Part shown: piece after piece, positions 27,597 to 37,465 of the stretch
How the letters are laid out: every line of letters starts with the position of its first letter
How positions within the stretch are numbered: the stretch's first letter is position 1
Assembly: GCF_014649495.1 (NCBI RefSeq)
Contig: NZ_BMTD01000018.1
Location: 1 to 64,000, forward strand
Length of the DNA stretch: 64,000 bases
Reading direction: 5' to 3'
DNA from: Streptomyces filipinensis
GTDB taxonomy: Bacteria > Actinomycetota > Actinomycetes > Streptomycetales > Streptomycetaceae
Position numbers and translations under genes: made by a program
Notes under the pieces: model-generated
Told to the model about the DNA's origin: nothing
Databases searched by the model: none
The model's input: only the letters and a program-made list of their open reading frames with translations

Positions 27597-29014
27597 CTCT
27601 CCCCACGGAGACTGCCCACCCCGAACTCGAGGGCCTGGGCAAGTACGAATACGGCTGGGCCGACTCCGACGTGGCCGGTGCCTCCGCCAGGCGCGGCCTG
27701 AACGAGGAGGTCGTCCGCGACATCTCCGGCAAGAAGTCGGAGCCGGAGTGGATGACCAAGCTGCGCCTGAAGGGCCTGAAGCTCTTCGAGAAGAAGCCGA
27801 TGCCGAACTGGGGCTCCGACCTCTCGGGCATCGACTTCGACAACATCAAGTACTTCGTGCGCTCCACGGAGAAGCAGGCGGAGTCCTGGGAGGACCTGCC
27901 CGAGGACATCAAGAACACCTACGACAAGCTGGGCATCCCGGAGGCCGAGAAGCAGCGCCTGGTCGCCGGCGTCGCCGCCCAGTACGAGTCGGAGGTCGTC
28001 TACCACCAGATCCGCGAGGACCTGGAGGAGCAGGGCGTCATCTTCCTCGACACCGACACCGCCCTGAAGGAGCACCCGGAGCTCTTCAAGGAGTACTTCG
28101 GCACGGTCATCCCGGCCGGTGACAACAAGTTCGCCGCGCTGAACACCGCCGTGTGGTCCGGCGGCTCCTTCATCTACGTGCCCAAGGGCGTCCACGTCGA
28201 GATCCCGCTGCAGGCCTACTTCCGCATCAACACGGAGAACATGGGCCAGTTCGAGCGGACCCTGATCATCGTCGACGAGGGTGCCTACGTGCACTACGTC
28301 GAGGGCTGCACCGCCCCGATCTACAAGTCGGACTCGCTGCACAGCGCGGTCGTCGAGATCATCGTCAAGAAGAACGCCCGCTGCCGTTACACGACCATCC
28401 AGAACTGGTCGAACAACGTCTACAACCTGGTCACCAAGCGCGCCGTGGCCTACGAGGGCGCGACCATGGAGTGGATCGACGGCAACATCGGCTCCAAGGT
28501 GACGATGAAGTACCCGGCCGTCTACCTGATGGGCGAGCACGCCAAGGGCGAGACCCTGTCCATCGCCTTCGCGGGCGAGGGCCAGCACCAGGACGCCGGT
28601 TCGAAGATGGTCCACATGGCCCCGAACACCTCGTCCAACATCGTCTCCAAGTCGGTGGCGCGCGGCGGCGGCCGCACCTCGTACCGCGGCCTGGTCGAGA
28701 TCGGCGAGGGTGCCCACGGCTCCAAGTCCAACGTGCTGTGCGACGCGCTGCTGGTCGACACCATCTCGCGCTCCGACACGTACCCCTACGTCGACGTCCG
28801 CGAGGACGACGTGTCCATGGGGCACGAGGCGACCGTCTCCAAGGTCTCCGAGGACCAGCTCTTCTACCTGATGAGCCGTGGCCTGACCGAGTTCGAGGCG
28901 ATGGCGATGATCGTGCGCGGCTTCGTCGAGCCGATCGCCAAGGAGCTGCCCATGGAGTACGCCCTCGAGCTCAACCGGCTGATCGAGCTGCAGATGGAAG
29001 GCGCGGTCGGCTAA
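27593..29014 (+). CDS. sufB: Fe-S cluster assembly protein SufB
   Basis: The 473-residue scaffold component of the SufBC2D complex assembles Fe-S clusters in the cytosol. Recognisable motifs are [48 protein letters not shown] and [25 protein letters not shown], plus [23 protein letters not shown] toward the end. The beta-helical core and C-terminal SufC-binding helices ([22 protein letters not shown]) are complete. It overlaps sufR by four bases. No intein is present, unlike the M. tuberculosis homologue. Confidence 0.96.
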   Translation: MTLPTETAHPELEGLGKYEYGWADSDVAGASARRGLNEEVVRDISGKKSEPEWMTKLRLKGLKLFEKKPMPNWGSDLSGIDFDNIKYFVRSTEKQAESWEDLPEDIKNTYDKLGIPEAEKQRLVAGVAAQYESEVVYHQIREDLEEQGVIFLDTDTALKEHPELFKEYFGTVIPAGDNKFAALNTAVWSGGSFIYVPKGVHVEIPLQAYFRINTENMGQFERTLIIVDEGAYVHYVEGCTAPIYKSDSLHSAVVEIIVKKNARCRYTTIQNWSNNVYNLVTKRAVAYEGATMEWIDGNIGSKVTMKYPAVYLMGEHAKGETLSIAFAGEGQHQDAGSKMVHMAPNTSSNIVSKSVARGGGRTSYRGLVEIGEGAHGSKSNVLCDALLVDTISRSDTYPYVDVREDDVSMGHEATVSKVSEDQLFYLMSRGLTEFEAMAMIVRGFVEPIAKELPMEYALELNRLIELQMEGAVG

Positions 29015-29076
29015 GACCCGCGCTCCGGACGACAGCTAGCGAAATCTGACGCAGGAAAGAGAGCAGACCGACAGCC

Positions 29077-30261
29077 ATGGCTGAGGCTCAGAACATCCCC
29101 GTGGGGTCCACCACCGCGGGCCAGATCGCGGTCGCCGCCGAGTCGACCGTCGTCTCGCGCATGAGCGCGCCCCCGTCCTTCGACGTGGCGGACTTCCCGG
29201 TCCCGCACGGCCGTGAGGAGGAATGGCGGTTCACCCCGCTGGAGCGGCTGCGCGGGCTGCACGACGGCACCGCGGTCGCCACCGGCGACGGCGTGAAGGT
29301 GGACGTCCAGGCCCCCGAGGGCGTGACCGTCGAGACCGTCGGCCGCGACGACGCCCGCATCGGCAGGGCCGGCACCCCGGTGGACCGCGTCGCCGCCCAG
29401 GCGTACTCCGCCTTCGAGCAGGCCGGCGTGGTCACCGTCCCCAAGGAGACGGTGCTCACCGAGCCGATCCGTATCGCCGTGCACGGCGAGGGCGGGGTCG
29501 CCTACGGCCACCAGGTGATCGAGCTGGGTGCCTTCGCCGAGGCCGTCGTCGTCATCGACCACACCGGTGACGCGGTGCTCGCCGCCAACGTCGACTACGT
29601 CCTGGGCGACGGCGCCAAGCTGACCGTCGTCTCCGTCCAGGACTGGGACGACAAGGCCGTGCACGTGGGCCAGCACAACGCGCTGATCGGCCGGGACGCC
29701 ACCTTCAAGTCGTTCGTGGTCACCTTCGGCGGCGACCTCGTACGCCTGCACCCGCGCGTCGCCTACGCCGGCACCGGCGGCGAGGCCGAGCTGTTCGGCC
29801 TGTACTTCACCGACGCCGGGCAGCACCAGGAGCACCGCCTGCTGGTCACCCACAACACCCCGCACTGCAAGTCGAACGTCGTCTACAAGGGCGCGCTCCA
29901 GGGCGACGACGCGCACGCGGTCTGGATCGGTGACGTGCTCATCGAGGCCAAGGCCGAGGGCACGGACACCTACGAGATGAACCGCAACCTGGTCCTCACG
30001 GACGGCGCGCGCGTCGACTCGGTGCCGAACCTGGAGATCGAGACCGGCGAGATCGTGGGCGCCGGCCACGCCTCCGCCACCGGCCGCTTCGACGACGAGC
30101 AGCTCTTCTACCTGATGGCCCGCGGCATCCCGGAGCACGAGGCCCGCCGCCTCGTGGTCCGCGGCTTCTTCGCCGAACTGGTCCAGCAGATCGGTGTCGC
30201 CGACATCGAGGAGCGCCTGCTCGCCAAGATCGAGGAAGAGCTGGAGGCTTCGGTCGCATGA
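29077..30261 (+). CDS. sufD: Fe-S cluster assembly protein SufD
   Basis: The 394-residue partner of SufB in the SufBC2D scaffold shares its beta-helix and C-terminal helices: NLEIETGEIVGAGHASATGRFDDEQLFYLMARGIPEHEARRLVVRGFFAE. The N-terminal FDVADFPVPHGREEEWRFTPLERLRGL is typical of SufD. It begins 62 bases after sufB, the largest gap in the operon, and overlaps the Rieske gene by four bases. SufD is needed for iron entry into the scaffold. Confidence 0.95.
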   Translation: MAEAQNIPVGSTTAGQIAVAAESTVVSRMSAPPSFDVADFPVPHGREEEWRFTPLERLRGLHDGTAVATGDGVKVDVQAPEGVTVETVGRDDARIGRAGTPVDRVAAQAYSAFEQAGVVTVPKETVLTEPIRIAVHGEGGVAYGHQVIELGAFAEAVVVIDHTGDAVLAANVDYVLGDGAKLTVVSVQDWDDKAVHVGQHNALIGRDATFKSFVVTFGGDLVRLHPRVAYAGTGGEAELFGLYFTDAGQHQEHRLLVTHNTPHCKSNVVYKGALQGDDAHAVWIGDVLIEAKAEGTDTYEMNRNLVLTDGARVDSVPNLEIETGEIVGAGHASATGRFDDEQLFYLMARGIPEHEARRLVVRGFFAELVQQIGVADIEERLLAKIEEELEASVA

Positions 30262-30575
30262 CCTTCGTACGCGCCTGCGGGCTGAGCGAGCTGGAGGAGG
30301 ACACCCCGAAGCGGGTGGAACTCGACGGCACGCCGGTCTCGCTCGTCCGCACCGAGGGGGAGGTGTTCGCCATCTACGACATCTGCTCCCACGCGAACGT
30401 CTCGCTCTCCGAGGGCGAGGTGGAGGACTGCCAGATCGAGTGCTGGCTGCACGGCTCCGCCTTCGACCTGCGCACCGGCAAGCCGTCCGGCCTCCCGGCC
30501 ACGCGCCCCGTCCCCGTATACCCCGTAAAGATCGAAGGGGACGACGTTCTCGTCTCCGTCACCCAGGAGTCCTGA
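30258..30575 (+). CDS. Rieske-type [2Fe-2S] ferredoxin of the suf operon
   Basis: The 105-residue protein has the Rieske ligand pattern: CSHANVSLS (C-x-H) and CWLHGSAFDL (C-x2-H), spaced as in non-heme oxygenase ferredoxin subunits (NirD/BphF-like). Its place between sufD and sufC, with a four-base overlap to sufD, is conserved in Streptomyces suf operons but, from memory, not in the M. tuberculosis one. It may pass electrons for cluster assembly or for reduction of persulfide. That role is inferred from context only. Confidence 0.9.
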   Translation: MTFVRACGLSELEEDTPKRVELDGTPVSLVRTEGEVFAIYDICSHANVSLSEGEVEDCQIECWLHGSAFDLRTGKPSGLPATRPVPVYPVKIEGDDVLVSVTQES

Positions 30576-30582
30576 GGCACCC

Positions 30583-31343
<761 letters not shown>

Positions 31344-31347
<4 letters not shown>

Positions 31348-32600
31348 CACAGCTGCCGGGCCTCCTCGACACCGAGGCGATCCGCAAGGACTTCCCCGTT
31401 CTGGACCGAGTCGTCCACGACGGCAAGAAGCTCGTGTACCTGGACAACGCGGCGACCAGCCAGAAGCCGCGCCAGGTACTGGACGCCCTGAGCGAGTACT
31501 ACGAGCGCTACAACGCCAACGTCCACCGCGGTGTGCATGTGCTCGCCGAGGAGGCCACGGCGCTGTACGAGGGCGCGCGCGACAAGGTCGCCGCGTTCAT
31601 CAACGCGCCCAGCCGCGACGAGGTGATCTTCACCAAGAACGCCTCCGAATCGCTGAACCTCGTGGCGAACATGCTCGGCTGGGCCGACGAGCCCTACCGG
31701 GTGGACCACGAGACCGAGATCGTCATCACGGAGATGGAGCACCACTCCAACATCGTGCCGTGGCAGCTGCTCGCGCAGCGCACGGGCGCGAAGCTGAAGT
31801 GGTTCGGCCTGACCGACGACGGCCGGCTCGACCTCTCCAACATCGACGAGATCATCACCGAGAAGACGAAGATCGTCTCCTTCGTGCTGGTGTCGAACAT
31901 CCTGGGCACGGTCAACCCGGTCGAGGCGATAGTGCGCCGCGCGCAGGAAGTCGGCGCGCTGGTCTGCATCGACGCCTCCCAGGCCGCCCCGCACATGCCG
32001 CTGGACGTACAGGCCCTGCAGGCCGACTTCGTGGCCTTCACCGGCCACAAGATGTGCGCCCCGACCGGCATCGGCGTCCTGTGGGGCCGCCAGGAGCTGC
32101 TGGAGGACCTTCCTCCGTTCCTGGGCGGCGGCGAGATGATCGAGACCGTCTCGATGCACTCCTCGACGTACGCCCCGGCTCCGCACAAGTTCGAGGCGGG
32201 CACGCCGCCGATCGCGCAGGCGGTCGGCCTGGGTGCGGCGATCGACTACCTCCAGTCGATCGGCATGGACAAGATCCTCGCCCATGAGCACGCGCTCACC
32301 GAGTACGCGGTGCAGAAGCTGAGCGAGGTCCCGGACCTGCGGATCATCGGCCCGACGACGGCCGAGGACCGCGGTGCGGCGATCTCCTTCACCCTCGGCG
32401 ACATCCACCCGCACGACGTGGGCCAGGTGCTGGACGAACAGGGCATCGCGGTCCGCGTCGGCCACCACTGCGCCCGTCCCGTCTGCCTCCGCTACGGAAT
32501 TCCTGCGACCACGCGAGCGTCGTTCTATCTGTACTCCACGCCGGCCGAGATCGACGCACTGGTCGAGGGGCTGGAGCACGTACGGAACTTCTTCGGCTGA
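31344..32600 (+). CDS. sufS: Cysteine desulfurase SufS
   Basis: The 418-residue PLP enzyme releases sulfur from cysteine as enzyme-bound persulfide. The PLP lysine is in DFVAFTGHKMCAPTGIGVLWG and the catalytic cysteine in VRVGHHCARPVCLRYG; the group II (SufS) motif with RxGHHCA is clear. The start is a GTG overlapping the sufC stop (GTGA). SufU encoded next is expected to accept the persulfide sulfur. Confidence 0.96.
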
Positions 32601-32618
32601 GAGGCGTGAGCTGACACA

Positions 32619-33086
32619 GTGAAGCTGGACTCGATGTACCAGGAAGTCATCCTGGACCACTACAAGAACCCGCACGGGCGTGGTCTGAGGGATGGCGACG
32701 CCGAGGTGCACCACGTGAACCCGACGTGCGGCGACGAGATCACCCTCCGCGTGAAGTACGACGGCACGAAGATCGCGGATGTCTCGTACGAGGGCCAGGG
32801 CTGCTCCATCAGCCAGGCCTCCGCCTCCGTGCTGAACGAGCTGCTGGTCGGCAAGGACCTGGCCGAGGCGCAGAAGATCCAGGAGACCTTCCTGGAGCTG
32901 ATGCAGTCCAAGGGCAGGATCGAGCCGGACGACGCGATGGAGGACATCCTGGAGGACGCGGTCGCGTTCGCCGGTGTCTCCAAGTACCCCGCGCGGGTCA
33001 AGTGCGCCCTCCTGAGCTGGATGGCGTGGAAGGACGCGACGGCCCAGGCGCTGGGTGGCGCCGACGCCGAAAGGAAGACGGCATGA
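32619..33086 (+). CDS. sufU: SufU, zinc-dependent sulfur-transfer/scaffold protein
   Basis: The 155-residue IscU-like protein has the three conserved cysteines in HVNPTCGDEITL, GQGCSISQASASVLNELL and RVKCALLSWMAW. The insertion between the second and third cysteines is the mark of SufU rather than IscU. SufU takes sulfur from SufS in Gram-positive bacteria. It starts with GTG 18 bases after sufS and overlaps sufT by four bases. Confidence 0.94.
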   Translation: MKLDSMYQEVILDHYKNPHGRGLRDGDAEVHHVNPTCGDEITLRVKYDGTKIADVSYEGQGCSISQASASVLNELLVGKDLAEAQKIQETFLELMQSKGRIEPDDAMEDILEDAVAFAGVSKYPARVKCALLSWMAWKDATAQALGGADAERKTA

Positions 33087-33415
33087 GCGAGACCGCTGAG
33101 ATGAAGCCGGCCTCGGAGGAAGAACTCCGCGAGGCGCTGTACGACGTCGTCGACCCCGAGCTGGGCATCGACGTCGTCAACCTCGGCCTGATCTACGGCA
33201 TCCACATCGACGACGCGAACATCGCGACGATCGACATGACCCTGACCTCCGCGGCCTGCCCGCTGACGGACGTCATCGAGGACCAGGCCAAGTCCGCCAC
33301 GGACGGCCTCGTCAACGAACTGCGCATCAACTGGGTCTGGATGCCCCCGTGGGGCCCCGACAAGATCACGGACGACGGTCGCGAGCAGCTTCGGGCGCTC
33401 GGCTTCAACGTCTGA
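33083..33415 (+). CDS. sufT: SufT-like Fe-S assembly factor (MIP18/DUF59 family)
   Basis: The 110-residue protein has the DUF59/PaaD-like core: LREALYDVVDPELGIDVVNLGLIYGI and MTLTSAACPLTDVIEDQ, where the cysteine in AACP is the conserved reactive residue. Members of this family help mature Fe-S proteins. ATG overlaps the sufU stop as ATGA; longer in-frame starts lie inside sufU and are rejected. It is the last gene of the suf operon, followed by a strong hairpin. Confidence 0.92.
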   Translation: MSETAEMKPASEEELREALYDVVDPELGIDVVNLGLIYGIHIDDANIATIDMTLTSAACPLTDVIEDQAKSATDGLVNELRINWVWMPPWGPDKITDDGREQLRALGFNV

Positions 33416-33426
33416 GACAGAGCCTG

Positions 33427-33465
33427 CGAGAAGGGGCCGCGGCAGCACGCCGCGGCCCCTTCTCG
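33427..33465 (+). terminator. suf operon terminator
   Basis: A perfect 17-bp stem, whose left arm begins CGAGAAGGGGCCGCGG, closes a 5-base AGCAC loop 12 bases after the sufT stop. It is one of the strongest hairpins in the window and separates suf from the SMR/TetR unit. Confidence 0.88.
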
Positions 33466-33480
33466 TGTGCGCCGACGCGG

Positions 33481-33522
33481 TTGTGTACGACCGTACGCAC
33501 CCGTTGTGTACGCTCGTACACA
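33481..33522 (+). promoter_or_regulatory. Tandem TetR-type operators in front of the SMR gene
   Basis: TTGTGTACGACCGTACGCA (33481-33499) and TTGTGTACGCTCGTACACA (33504-33522) are two copies of one operator, 23 bases centre to centre. The second is fully symmetric in its core TGTACG-CT-CGTACA. It covers a TACGCT -10 (33509-33514) that ends seven bases before the ATG. The neighbouring TetR gene is the obvious ligand-responsive repressor. Confidence 0.75.
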
Positions 33523-33845
33523 TGGGATATCTGACACTCGCCGGCGCCATAGCCGCCGAGGTCGCCGCGACCACGGCGATGAAGTACAGCGAGGGGTTCA
33601 GCCGGTTCTGGCCCTCGCTCGTGACGGCTCTGGGCTACCTCGTCTCCTTCGCACTGCTCGCCCAGACGCTGAAGACCGTCCAGATCGGCACCGCGTACGC
33701 GATCTGGGCCGGGGTGGGCACCGCGACCATCGCCGTCCTCGGCCTGCTGCTGTTCGGCGAGGGGCTGAGCGTCGCCAAGGTGGGCGGGATCCTGCTGATC
33801 ATCGGGGGAGTGGTCGTGCTGAACCTGGGCGGGGCGAGCCACTGA
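33522..33845 (+). CDS. Small multidrug resistance (SMR/EmrE-type) transporter
   Basis: The 107-residue protein has four predicted helices and the key Glu in the first (AGAIAAEVAATTAMKYSEGFSRFWPS, Glu14 equivalent). GTAYAIWAGVGTATIAVLGLLLFGE matches the second and third helices of SMR proteins. It should export cationic compounds in exchange for protons, as a homodimer or with another SMR subunit. The ATG lies inside an operator and leaderless promoter. It shares one base with the tetR start (TGATG), so efflux and repressor are co-translated. Confidence 0.93.
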   Translation: MGYLTLAGAIAAEVAATTAMKYSEGFSRFWPSLVTALGYLVSFALLAQTLKTVQIGTAYAIWAGVGTATIAVLGLLLFGEGLSVAKVGGILLIIGGVVVLNLGGASH

Positions 33846-34381
33846 TGCCCCGCCGCTACGACCCCGACCGGCGCCGGCGCATCATCGACGCCGCGGTCCG
33901 CGTGGTCGGCCGGGACGGCATGGCCGGCCTGAGCCACCGCTCGGTCGCCGCCGAGGCCGACGTCCCCCTCGGCTCCACGACGTACCACTTCGCCACCCTG
34001 GAAGAGCTGATGGTGGCCGCGCTGCGGCAGGTGAACGAGAACTTCGCCAGGGTTCTGGCCGAGCGACTGCCCCCGGACGGCGACAGCGGGGACCTCGCCG
34101 CGGACCTCGCCGACGCCCTCGGCGAGTGGCTCGGCGGCGACCGCGCCGGCGTGGAGCTGGAGTACGAGCTGTATCTGGCGGCGCTGCGCCGGCCCGCGCT
34201 GCGCCCCGTCGCCGCCGAGTGGACCGAGGACGCGGCAGCGCTGCTGACCCGGCGCACGGACCCGGTCACGGCCCGCGCCCTGCTCGCGCTGCTGGACGGG
34301 ATCTGCCTCCAGGTGCTGCTGACCGGCGGTTCGTACGACGTGGAGCACGCCCGCGCCGCGCTGGCTCGGCTGATCCCCTGA
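33845..34381 (+). CDS. TetR-family repressor of the SMR efflux gene
   Basis: The 178-residue protein has an N-terminal helix-turn-helix, RRRIIDAAVRVVGRDGMAGLSHRSVAAEADVPLGSTTYHF, then an all-helical ligand domain (about 60-178). SLGS/PLGSTTYHF is the TetR recognition-helix end. It is co-transcribed and translationally coupled with the SMR transporter. The twin operators upstream make negative autoregulation relieved by the transported drug the most likely circuit. Confidence 0.9.
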   Translation: MPRRYDPDRRRRIIDAAVRVVGRDGMAGLSHRSVAAEADVPLGSTTYHFATLEELMVAALRQVNENFARVLAERLPPDGDSGDLAADLADALGEWLGGDRAGVELEYELYLAALRRPALRPVAAEWTEDAAALLTRRTDPVTARALLALLDGICLQVLLTGGSYDVEHARAALARLIP

Positions 34382-34432
34382 AGGCGCGCCCGGCACGTGA
34401 GACGCGGTTCGCCCTCACGACCCCGCTCACGT

Positions 34433-34446
34433 TAGGTTTTCTCCCA
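34433..34446 (+). promoter_or_regulatory. Leaderless -10 element of dapD
   Basis: TAGGTT (34433-34438) ends seven bases before the dapD ATG, with only TTTCTCCC-type sequence between and no Shine-Dalgarno. TTCGCC 19 bases upstream may be the -35. Confidence 0.5.
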
Positions 34447-35432
34447 TGACCGAGTCTGCTTCCCGTACCACCGGCGCCGTCGCCGCCGGCCTCGCCACCA
34501 TCGCCTCCGACGGCACCGTTCTCGACACCTGGTTCCCGGCCCCTGAGCTGGTCGAGGAGCCCGGCCCGGCCGGCACCGAGCGGCTGACCGCCGAACAGGC
34601 GGCGGAGCTGCTGGGCGGCGGCGCCACCGCGGCGACCGGCCCGGACGCCCGCCGGGGCGTCGAGGTGGTCGCGGTCCGTACGGTCATCGCCTCCCTCGAC
34701 GAGAAGCCGCTCGACGCGCACGACGTCTATCTGCGCCTGCACCTGCTCTCGCACCGCCTGGTCAAGCCGCACGGCCAGAGCCTGGACGGCATCTTCGGCC
34801 ACCTCGCCAACGTCGCCTGGACCTCGCTCGGCCCGGTCGCCGTGGACGACATCGAGAAGGTGCGGCTGAACGCCCGCGCCGAGGGCCTCCACCTCCAGGT
34901 CACCTCGATCGACAAGTTCCCGCGCATGACGGACTACGTCGCCCCCAAGGGCGTCCGCATCGCCGACGCCGACCGGGTCCGCCTCGGCGCGCACCTCGCC
35001 GAGGGCACCACCGTCATGCACGAGGGCTTCGTCAACTTCAACGCCGGCACGCTCGGCACCTCCATGGTCGAGGGCCGGATCTCCGCGGGCGTCGTGGTCG
35101 GCAACGGCTCCGACATCGGCGGCGGCGCCTCCACCATGGGCACCCTGTCCGGCGGCGGCAACGTGATCATCTCCATCGGCGAGCGCTGCCTGATCGGCGC
35201 CGAGGCGGGCGTCGGCATCGCGCTCGGCGACGAGTGCGTGGTCGAGGCCGGCCTCTACATCACCGCGGGCACCCGCATCACCATGCCCGACGGCCAGATC
35301 GTCAAGGCCCGCGAGCTCAACGGCGCCTCCAACATCCTCTTCCGCCGCAACTCGGTCAGCGGCAAGGTCGAGGCCCGCCCGAACAACGCGGTCTGGGGCG
35401 GCCTGAACGACATCCTGCACAGCCACAACTGA
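34446..35432 (+). CDS. dapD: 2,3,4,5-tetrahydropyridine-2,6-dicarboxylate N-succinyltransferase
   Basis: The 328-residue enzyme adds succinyl to tetrahydrodipicolinate in the succinylase branch of lysine and diaminopimelate synthesis. The C-terminal half is a left-handed beta helix built of hexapeptide repeats: [42 protein letters not shown] and [45 protein letters not shown]. The N-terminal domain is the longer actinobacterial type. It appears to be a leaderless single-gene unit ending in two hairpins. A dapA-like gene lies 3.8 kb to the right. Confidence 0.95.
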   Translation: MTESASRTTGAVAAGLATIASDGTVLDTWFPAPELVEEPGPAGTERLTAEQAAELLGGGATAATGPDARRGVEVVAVRTVIASLDEKPLDAHDVYLRLHLLSHRLVKPHGQSLDGIFGHLANVAWTSLGPVAVDDIEKVRLNARAEGLHLQVTSIDKFPRMTDYVAPKGVRIADADRVRLGAHLAEGTTVMHEGFVNFNAGTLGTSMVEGRISAGVVVGNGSDIGGGASTMGTLSGGGNVIISIGERCLIGAEAGVGIALGDECVVEAGLYITAGTRITMPDGQIVKARELNGASNILFRRNSVSGKVEARPNNAVWGGLNDILHSHN

Positions 35433-35437
35433 CGCAT

Positions 35438-35460
35438 GGTGGCCGTGAACTGCGGCCACC
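35438..35460 (+). terminator. Terminator of dapD (first hairpin)
   Basis: GGTGGCCG, loop TGAACTG, CGGCCACC form an 8-bp perfect stem five bases past the dapD stop. It is followed by TTGTC, a weak T-rich tail. Confidence 0.75.
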
Positions 35461-35477
35461 TTGTCAGTCAACGCCCT

Positions 35478-35507
35478 GACCTGCTGCCGAGCTGTCGGTG
35501 GCAGGTC
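35478..35507. terminator. Second hairpin between dapD and capA-like gene
   Basis: GACCTGCTGCCGA, loop GCTG, TCGGTGGCAGGTC pairs along 13 positions when two G-U wobbles are allowed on the plus-strand RNA. It may act for both converging genes, dapD and the CapA-like gene. Confidence 0.6.
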
Positions 35508-35556
35508 TTGTGGGTCTGAGGGGCGGCCCCGGCGGGGTCGTCGTCCGCGGGTCCCG

Positions 35557-36735
35557 CTACGGGTGCTGGATCGTGCCGTCCGCCGAGATGTGGGCGGCGT
35601 GCGGGCCGAAGTCCTCCTCCGAGACGCTGGAGACGAGGTCGATCGCCTCGCCGCCCGGCTCCGGCGTGCCGGGCTCCACGATCTGGGTCGGGCGCAGGCG
35701 CCCGGACACGTAGGTGCCGTCGGCGCGGAGGGTGACCTGCAGCACGCCGCTGGTGGAGAGAGTGCCGCCGAGGCCGAGCACCTTGTAGCCGGTGAAGTTG
35801 CCCAGGCTGTAGGCGATCAGCCGGCCCTTGTAGAACTCCATTCCCCGCATCACGTGCGGGCCGCTGCCCACGACCAGGTCGGCGCCCGCGTCGATCACCG
35901 CACGGCTGAAGCGGTAGCTGTCGCCGCGGTTCTCGCCGAGGAAGTACTCGGTGCCGGGTTCCACGTGGGTGCGGTCCGAGCCCTCCGCGCCGGCGTGCAT
36001 CGTGACGATCACGATGTCCGCCATCTTTGCGGCGCGGGCGGTGAGTCGCTGTGCGGCGGGGATGTCCGTGAGGTCGTTCGCCCCTTGGTCGGGAGCGAAC
36101 CCGATCAGTGCGACCCGGATGCCGTGTGTCCGCTGGATGGTGATCTGGCCGAGGCGGCCGGTGAACTGCAGGTTCATGGAGCGCAGGGCGGCGAACGTAT
36201 CGCGCCGCCCCTCCGCCCCGAAGTCGTCGACGTGATTGTTCGCCATGTTCATGGCCGTGAACCCGGCCTTCTTGAGCCAGCGGCTGTAGGACGGCGGGGC
36301 GCGGAACGCGAAGCAGTTCGGGCCGCCGATGTCGTCGCACTTGCTGGAGCCGCCGGTGGTGAGCGTGCCCTCCAGGTTTCCGAGCACCACATCGCCGGCG
36401 AGCAGATCGTCGACAGGGTCGAAGAAGGAGGCGCCGCCGTCCGGCGGCAGGTCGTCCGGCAGCGAGCCCATCACGATGTCCCCCACGGCGGCGATCCGCA
36501 CGTCGCCCATGGGGCGCGGCGGCGCCGGTGCACCGGACGCCGTGATCCCCTTCGTCCGCAGGGGGGTCCGGGCGGGGCCGATGGAGGCTGCGCCACCGGA
36601 GCCGGCGCGGAACACGAACGCCGCGACGACCACCACACCGGTCCCGGCCAGGCCGAGGGCGAGCAGGCGGTGACGGCCCACCGCCTTCTGCCGCTCGCGC
36701 CGCTGCCGAGGACGCTGTCCGTCGGATGTGATCAT
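35557..36735 (-). CDS. CapA-family (PGA_cap) metallophosphoesterase-like protein
   Basis: The 392-residue protein has an N-terminal membrane anchor (about 24-43) and an extracytoplasmic CapA domain. Motifs in order: VRIAAVGDIVMGS, VVLGNLEGTLT, FTAMNMANNHVDDFG, IVIVTMHAGAEGS, DLVVGSGPHVMRGMEFY and LIAYSLGNFTGY. These are the metal-binding positions of calcineurin-like CapA/PgsA proteins linked to poly-gamma-glutamate synthesis. No capB/capC is present, so a different wall-polymer or signalling role is possible. The ATG has no ribosome site and lies six bases after a TAGCAT box. Confidence 0.87.
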   Translation of the reverse strand: MITSDGQRPRQRRERQKAVGRHRLLALGLAGTGVVVVAAFVFRAGSGGAASIGPARTPLRTKGITASGAPAPPRPMGDVRIAAVGDIVMGSLPDDLPPDGGASFFDPVDDLLAGDVVLGNLEGTLTTGGSSKCDDIGGPNCFAFRAPPSYSRWLKKAGFTAMNMANNHVDDFGAEGRRDTFAALRSMNLQFTGRLGQITIQRTHGIRVALIGFAPDQGANDLTDIPAAQRLTARAAKMADIVIVTMHAGAEGSDRTHVEPGTEYFLGENRGDSYRFSRAVIDAGADLVVGSGPHVMRGMEFYKGRLIAYSLGNFTGYKVLGLGGTLSTSGVLQVTLRADGTYVSGRLRPTQIVEPGTPEPGGEAIDLVSSVSEEDFGPHAAHISADGTIQHP

Positions 36736-36747
36736 CGGTTCATGCTA
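36736..36747 (-). promoter_or_regulatory. Leaderless -10 element of the CapA-like gene
   Basis: On the minus strand TAGCAT (36747-36742) is followed by six bases and then the ATG at 36735, with no ribosome site. This is the spacing expected for a leaderless transcript. Confidence 0.5.
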
Positions 36748-36823
36748 CGAAGCGGGCACCCGTCCTTCACGCAGGGTCATCCACCGGCGTGTTCCCCGAC
36801 GCCGTCCGCGCGGGCCGGCTGGG

Positions 36824-37327
36824 TCAGCCGGGCAGGGCGGAGGCGAACTTGCGGAGCGCGGTGAAGTCGGCGTCGCGCAGGCCGATCCCGGGATGCACGT
36901 GACGGAGCAGGGCGGGGCCCGGGTGGCGGGCCCGGACGTACCGCGTGTCCGCCGGGCTCTGCTCGTCGTCCACCCAGGCGAACGGGCGGCCCCCGGCGTG
37001 CGCCACGATCGCCTCCGTCTTCCAGTGCACCCCGTCGGGGCGCTCGGCGAACAGGCCCCTGGCGAAGTCGACGTACGGCAGCTCGGGCAGGCCGACGACC
37101 GGGGCGATCCAGATGTTGGCCTCGGCCATCCAGCTCGTCGCCCAGCACAGGTCGTAGCCGAGCCCGAGCAGCGCCGGGCCGTGGGCCGGGTTCAGCCACA
37201 CCCGCAGCGGACGCCGGGAGTCCAGCGGCACCAGGATCGTCGTATAGCCCTCGGGCCGGCCCTCCGGCTGGGCCGCGTACGGGTTGAGGGGGCCGTCGAC
37301 GTCCAGGAACAGCAGGGGGCGGCTCAC
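36824..37327 (-). CDS. HAD-like hypothetical protein
   Basis: The 167-residue protein begins (GTG) SRPLLFLDVDGPLNPY, a DxDG motif I of haloacid-dehalogenase-like hydrolases, in which the second Asp often acts as general acid. LCWATSWMAEAN and FAWVDDEQSPADTRYVRA could hold motifs II and IV (the latter DDE). It is short and capless and widespread in Streptomyces; a phosphatase or nucleotidase function is possible but unproven. GGTGG lies just before the start. It is divergent from the sigma factor gene, with 138 bases between. Confidence 0.78.
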   Translation of the reverse strand: MSRPLLFLDVDGPLNPYAAQPEGRPEGYTTILVPLDSRRPLRVWLNPAHGPALLGLGYDLCWATSWMAEANIWIAPVVGLPELPYVDFARGLFAERPDGVHWKTEAIVAHAGGRPFAWVDDEQSPADTRYVRARHPGPALLRHVHPGIGLRDADFTALRKFASALPG

Positions 37328-37465
37328 GGAGCCACCGTACGGCAGGGGAGACGGCGGCCCGCCGGAAATTTCTCGCGGGGCGAGGCATAGCGTGCGCCCG
37401 GCCGGCGCGTCAGGAGGGGTGCAGGGCCCGGACACCGAGGGGCCCGGGGGAAAGAGAAGGTGACG

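Noticed and set aside
32726-33082. Longer SufT starting within sufU
   Set aside because: The extension is Arg-rich shadow sequence of sufU; ATG at 33083 overlaps the sufU stop and begins a normal-length family member.
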